DNA of 64,000 bases from Cryptomeria japonica (lineage: Eukaryota > Streptophyta > Pinopsida > Cupressales > Cupressaceae): NCBI RefSeq assembly GCF_030272615.1, contig NC_081415.1:374805392-374869391 (forward strand), given 5' to 3'. Both the position numbers and the translations under genes were made by a program. This document shows positions 59,023 to 64,000 of the stretch, one piece after another (the stretch's first letter is position 1; the number at the start of each line of letters is the position of its first letter). The notes beneath the pieces are model-generated. The model did no database searches. It worked only from the letters and a program-made list of their open reading frames with translations, and was not told the DNA's origin.

Positions 59023-61734
59023 GCAAGGTTTTCTTCTTCTTTATGAGTTTTTGTACTGCCTCATTATTTCATCTAAAAAAGTCAATAGTAGGTACTCTCA
59101 TTCATTTTACTCTTATTTGTTTATGCTCATTCAGCAGTGGTGCTTTGATGATTCAGGATTTTTTTCCATTTTTCCTCTTTTAGAATATCAAAATTGAGGA
59201 GGGTTGCATTTCTATCTAGTACTGCTTATATAGACTTTTGTACTGTATTTAGAAGGTTGATAAGTTTCTTTTCAACTATTCTGAATGTTAGCTAGGCTGA
59301 TAGGTTTCTTGTTAGGTTTTTCTTTTATTGTTGTTTCTGTTCATTTTTACTAATCTTGGTTGTGGAGGGTAGATATTGGAAACTCTTCGTAAAGTGAAGG
59401 ATCTTTATCTGGAGTGGAGGTTTTTGGGCTAAGGTATGCAAAGTTAAGGGACATTAGATGCAAAGGTTGGAAAGATGACAACATCTAGGTGGCATCTATT
59501 CAGCATGACTAGGAAGAGAAAAGATCCAAAAGTAATGAGTGGATAACACATGAACCAGGGAAACCGGTTTGAATTAAACAGCAAAGTGTGGATCAACAGT
59601 TCAGAATTATAAATAAACTCTTAGCTACAATTCTTTGGCTTCATCTGAAGACTGCTTAACTCACAAATTGTTCTCACCAAAAGATGGCCAGAGTATGAGA
59701 GTGCATTGAACATGCATGGTGTCCCAGAGCACCATTCAAGGCACGCAACTACCAAAATTATAATATATACTGTTTTTCATAGTGTTCTATTTGGTGTGTC
59801 ATTTAATGTCAGACAACGATGCCAGGTTTGCGGGCAATTTTTTGAGCACACGTCATTGGAAAAATTGGACAGTAGGTTGAAGGCATCAATTTCTTTTCAT
59901 CCACAAATAGATTGTTGAATCAAAGTGATAACTAGAACAATGGTGCAGCTCTTGAGGAGGTATAACAAGAAGCATTCTAAGACTTGGGATTAAAATTTGG
60001 CATAGCTTTAACCTTCTTACACTTGCAAAACATTACAATATTATGCTATGTCATATATTTAGCCTATAAGACATACAATGATAGAAGACCAACACAAGAT
60101 ATCTACCCTTAATTTGTAACCTAAGTTGCCACTGAGCTCTGTTATCTTGTTCGTAGATTGGAGATATATTTTCTAACACAAAGTGATTTGTTCCCAAAAC
60201 AAGTTCTCTTAAAGACGTCGCTCCCTTTCATAAAGCAAGCATAAAATCTGTTGACTCAAAGTCATGTGATTCTCACAAGTCTCAATTTCCAAGATTACCA
60301 TCACATCAAGTCATTATTGGGAACATAATTATTTCTCTTAGGAAATATTCATCCAGTAAAAATGAATTTTTTAATTCTCATATGAAAACTTTCCTTTACA
60401 TAATTTCATCAAAGGTTTCAAAATTATCATGTCTAAATCCCATTTATAACTAACAACCATACACCACCAAAAAATAAAAACACCCACAAATCAAGATTAT
60501 TCCTGAAATCAATCCTTGTATTTCATTTGCCATCAACTTAGGAAAATCCTTGTCAAAGAAAATCAACTTGTTCAGTTCTCTTTCAATTTAATTTTCACAA
60601 CACCAAATATAACCAATTCTCAAGAATAATCCATAATCTAACCAATTTTGAAAGAAGTGATTGATATCTTCCATGACCCTCATAAGGTAACTATGAGACA
60701 ACAAATTTGAGAACCATTGCCGTCTTGTGCTACACACTCATTTGGAATTTATTCTACTTGTGTAGAGCAATATTTGTAATCTATGATGCCATAACGCAGG
60801 TTTGTTTTAGAGTTATAACTAGTGTCCAGAAAATTCTCCCTAGAAGGCTCTTCCAAATTCTAAATCATTATCATCCTTTAGAATCTCCACTTTTGTTGAA
60901 TACATTATTGTGATGTTCAGTCATGTTGCCTTAAAGAGGCCATAATAACCACATTGCCAGAAAAGAAATTTCATTAGTAGCTTGTGAATAAACAAAGTAC
61001 ACCCAACATAAAGGTCTTGCAAACCACCAATATAATGCAAGAATTATCCACTCCTAGCATATTTTAGGCTAAATTCTAATAAACACACTTATTGAACGAT
61101 GTGGCATCACATGAACATTCACAAGCCCCTAAGACTTAATCCAGCCTAAACATGAAAAAGTATCAATTTGAATTATTTCCTTCTATACAACTCAAAATTC
61201 TTCCAAGGACAAGTATTAAAGACATTTTTTCATACAACACTTTGTAACAAAGCAAATCCAACAAGTCTCACAACTTGTGGAGGACATTTCTTTAGTCTTG
61301 TAAACATATGTCCTTTAGGCCAAGACTCCAAGCTTTTTAGTGACTCTTTTATTCATTCGTAAACTCTAATGCACTCCGTTGACATGGAAAGAGTTGTTTT
61401 AAATTCCAAAATATTTTGTTCCTTCCTTTTCCTAAGGGTAAACAACTTCCTTCCAAGAGCATGAGTTCTCCAAGTTTTCCATCATAGCAAATCAACAAAG
61501 TTAGCTTGCTGTGACCATTTTTTTATTATTACCTCTTACGCTTCACCCAAGATAATATATGTGTATGTGTTTCTATATAGATGCATGTATCCATATATAT
61601 ACATGCATATGTATGTATACATATTTATATATATTATATGTATATATATACATACACATACACACGCACACACATATACATATGTATATACCCTATCTCT
61701 TCTCATAAAAGTATGGTTACTAAAACCATCGACC
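59023..61734. other. RCC1 intron or downstream sequence, unassigned
   Basis: I looked for the next RCC1 blade and found none. There is no recognisable gene or element. The open frames at 59706-59918 and 60707-60913 are short and without domains. Confidence 0.4.
61556..61692. repeat. TA/CA microsatellite region
   Basis: Alternating ATATGTGTATGTG, TATATATACATAC and ACACACGCACACACATATAC runs; imperfect dinucleotide repeats. Confidence 0.9.
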
Positions 61735-64000
61735 TGTTGTGACCTTTTTCACACATCGTCCCATTGCAAATGGGGACCCCCTGTTTTTGCTTTTTAGGGT
61801 TTTGTTTTGGCATCACGACTGCTAATCACCAATCTTTTTACAATGAGTTCGAGTTTTTGAGAAATCATCCTGAGCCAAATGGAGAATTCATGGTCAGATA
61901 AGTGTTTGAACGTTGTCAAAATGCTTAGAAGGTCTGAAGGACGAGGATCGCAATTGCTTTGAGTCATTTCTGCCAACTTTCTATTTTTAGGAATTTTTGC
62001 TTTTTTTGCTTTTTCCTAAAAATAGAAAGTTTGATTTTTGGCACTTTGGGCACATTTCGGGAAGCATCTTTTTTGGCTTGCTTTTTGCTTTTTTTTTTGC
62101 TTTTTTTGAAAGTAGAACTTGGGTATTGTTCTTCATGGCATTTACAAAAAGCAGGGCTATCTTTTTTTCGCTTCTTTCTAAGATTAGGGTTTTGATCCTC
62201 AAGCCATATCATTACTACCCATGTCTTCAGAATTGAAAAATTTGGTCTCTAAGGGTATAAAGCAAGATGGAAACCCTAATTAGGGTTTTGTTCCAGAAGA
62301 TCAGCCATATGATCAGCGTCCATGTCCTCAGATTTGAAAAATTATGTCTTTAACTGCAAAAAGCAAGGTAGAAACCTAATTAGGGTTTTTGTTCTAGATG
62401 ATCGAGAATGGACATGGCAGGTTATAACAACAGCATGGAAGATCAAGATAGATGGTAATCAAGTTATGGTTGGAAGATGGCTGGCCTACTTCAAAGTTCG
62501 CCCAAGCATGGAGATGGCACATAGTTGTCCAAGTTAAAATTCGCTCATGATAAGGGAAGAAGGTTTGATTAGGTTAAGCACATTCAAGAATGGCACATAG
62601 ACTTCCAATTCCGCCAAGGTCAAGAAGGATGGCAAAGGCAGCATGAAGTAGAAGCATGTCCAAGACACATCAAGGTCTGCCTTTTCTAAGATGGCTAAGA
62701 CTATTCAAAGTTCGCCTTGGCATGGAGTCTTCCAAGTTGGCATGGCAAAGGGAAGATGAATTCCTTCCAAGCATACATGTCCAAGCATCTTCAAAGTCCG
62801 CCTCATGCACAAGTGAAATTGTCCGACACATGCTAAACTCCCACCTTTAGTCAACTAACTCATGGCAATGGTAAATCAAACTCCTACTTGAGGTTAAGGC
62901 AAAGTTGAAGAGAGGAAATAAAACTAAGGCATGGAAAGTAAAGAAGGAGCAAAGCCAAATTTCAAAATTGGCAAGTCAACTTCTAAATTTGCCTAGCATA
63001 TGTCAAGGTTGGCAAAGCCTTTGCCAAGTCCGCCTAGGGTGGATGATAAAAAGTATGTGCCAAGAAGTATCAAAGTCCGACATGAAAAGATGTCTAAAGC
63101 ATGATACAAGATGATCCAAAGTTCGCCAAGACAAGGAGAAGGATAAAAGCAAATAAAGCATGCACTCCAAGCTTCAAGTCCGCCTTGGCAAGGAGGCCTC
63201 CAAGTCCACCTTCTCAACATTGCCCATCATGATGCAAAGTCTGACTTAGGCAAGAGAGGAATGGCAAAAGGTTGGCAAAGTCCACCATGTTAAGGTAAGT
63301 TCAAGTCTGCCCTTGGTCTAGCACTCTCCAACACAAGAGAAAGTCCGCTTTGGAAGGATGAAGATCAAGGCAAAGTCTAACTCTAAACACTTACCAAGTC
63401 TGCCTTGGCCAATGAAGAGCAAGGTTCGCCTAGCAGCTCAAAGATGAACTTGTCCAAACACTTGTCAAATCCGCCTTCTTGTGAAGACTTCCAAACTCAG
63501 CCTTGTCATAAGATGGGCAAATTCCGCCTAAGAACATTGAAGATGGCAGATAAAGCATGAAGTTCACCTTGTCCAACAAGACATAAAGTCCGCCATATGG
63601 AAAAGCAAGGAAAGGTTATAATGTATAAAAGCATGAAAAAGATATGTCTTAGAAGACTCCAAGTTCGCCACAAGGAGAGGGAGAAAAGAAAAACAAAGAA
63701 AGATTGTCCAAATTTCTTCCAAGTCTGCCATAAGGAAGTGCGTCCAAGAGAGATCAAAGCCCGCCTAGCCGTGGCATGGCAAAGACCAAGGAAACTATCA
63801 AAGTTTATTGTTCAGACAACTTGGACGACATAGCAAGAAGCAAGATATTGGCTAAGCACACTTCAAAGAGGAAATTAAAATGTGCCAAGATAAACACACA
63901 AGTTGGCAAGACTTAGACATTCCAAGTTTGCCTAGGCATAAATGGAATATGTGAAGATGCCTGCACCAGATGGAAATTCACCTATGGCTCAAGGATAAGA
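61735..64000 (+). mobile_element. Family B LTR, second copy, cut by window end
   Basis: Opens TGTTGTGACCTTTTTCACAC then CCCATTGCAAATGGGGACCC, as at 53193. The same succession follows: GAGTTTTTGAGAAATC, GAGGATCGCAATTGCTTTGA, CTTTTTCCTAAAAATAG, then the motif array. The AAACCCTAATTAGGGTTT palindrome is at 62271-62288, with a one-base-shorter relative at about 62371. The array continues to the window end. Confidence 0.85.
62490..64000 (+). repeat. AAGTCCGCC motif array in second family B LTR
   Basis: About 28 copies of CAAAGTCCGCC or variants (AAGTTCGCC, AAGTCTGCC, AAGTCCACC, AATTCCGCC), e.g. near 62492, 62716, 62790, 63026, 63117, 63174, 63301, 63394, 63466, 63586 and 63660. Spacing is irregular, 25-60 bp, and the spacers are unlike those of the first copy. 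Confidence 0.88.

Noticed and set aside
62000-62240. Phe-rich or Lys-rich open frames on both strands
   Set aside because: They reflect the TTTTTGCTTTTT low-complexity stretch of the family B LTR, which recurs at about 53440 and, reversed, at 14080-14220.

Overview
The window looks like nuclear DNA of a large plant genome, most likely a conifer or another gymnosperm. It is AT-rich, almost everything in it is nested transposable elements, and the only apparently intact gene has tiny exons separated by introns of up to about 16 kb. The species call is inference. No bacterial, viral or organellar gene block was seen, and there is no rRNA, tRNA gene or CRISPR array.

The one gene I can support is on the + strand: eleven consecutive exons (13141 to 59022) of an RCC1-repeat beta-propeller protein. 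Every splice phase is compatible, the joined frame has no stop, and the pieces give four full blades plus the end of a fifth. The first and last parts of the gene are not visible. Seven of its ten introns are small (101 to 246 bp for six of them, 3.6 kb for one) and three are giants (10.3, 13.9 and 16.4 kb). Nearly all other features lie inside or around these introns.

Layout: 1-1259 end of a minus-strand LTR; 2014-3648 probable solo LTR; 4290-4645 short tandem array; 4690-7000 decayed PPR pseudogene; 8993-12194 hAT-type element (family D) with a second element (E) and a hairpin MITE nested in it; 13141 first RCC1 exon; 14060-20931 a minus-strand family B LTR fragment split by a complete family A LTR element (14343-20781); 20932-21490 a family C fragment; 23519-27617 RCC1 exons 2-4 with a second family D copy; 27874-28411 a SINE; 32660-33180 tandem repeats; 35003-37313 a family A solo LTR; 39176-41387 a third family D copy; 41524-42184 RCC1 exons 5-8; 44905-47028 degenerate copia parts; 48907-57128 a minus-strand family C element with a broken ORF and a very long LTR, split by a 3.9-kb family B solo LTR (53193-57063); 58592-59022 RCC1 exons 9-11; 61735-64000 start of another family B LTR.

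The most striking structural theme is that three LTR families (A, B, C) each carry a different internal array: a 45-bp unit that can fold into nested hairpins in A, an AAGTCCGCC motif at roughly 40-bp spacing in B, and a CCATCGGGAC motif at roughly 60-bp spacing in C. Variants of all three motifs are largely what deamination at methylated CpG or CHG would give. Several insertions are supported by target-site duplications, and two of them by uninterrupted paralogous sites elsewhere in the same window.
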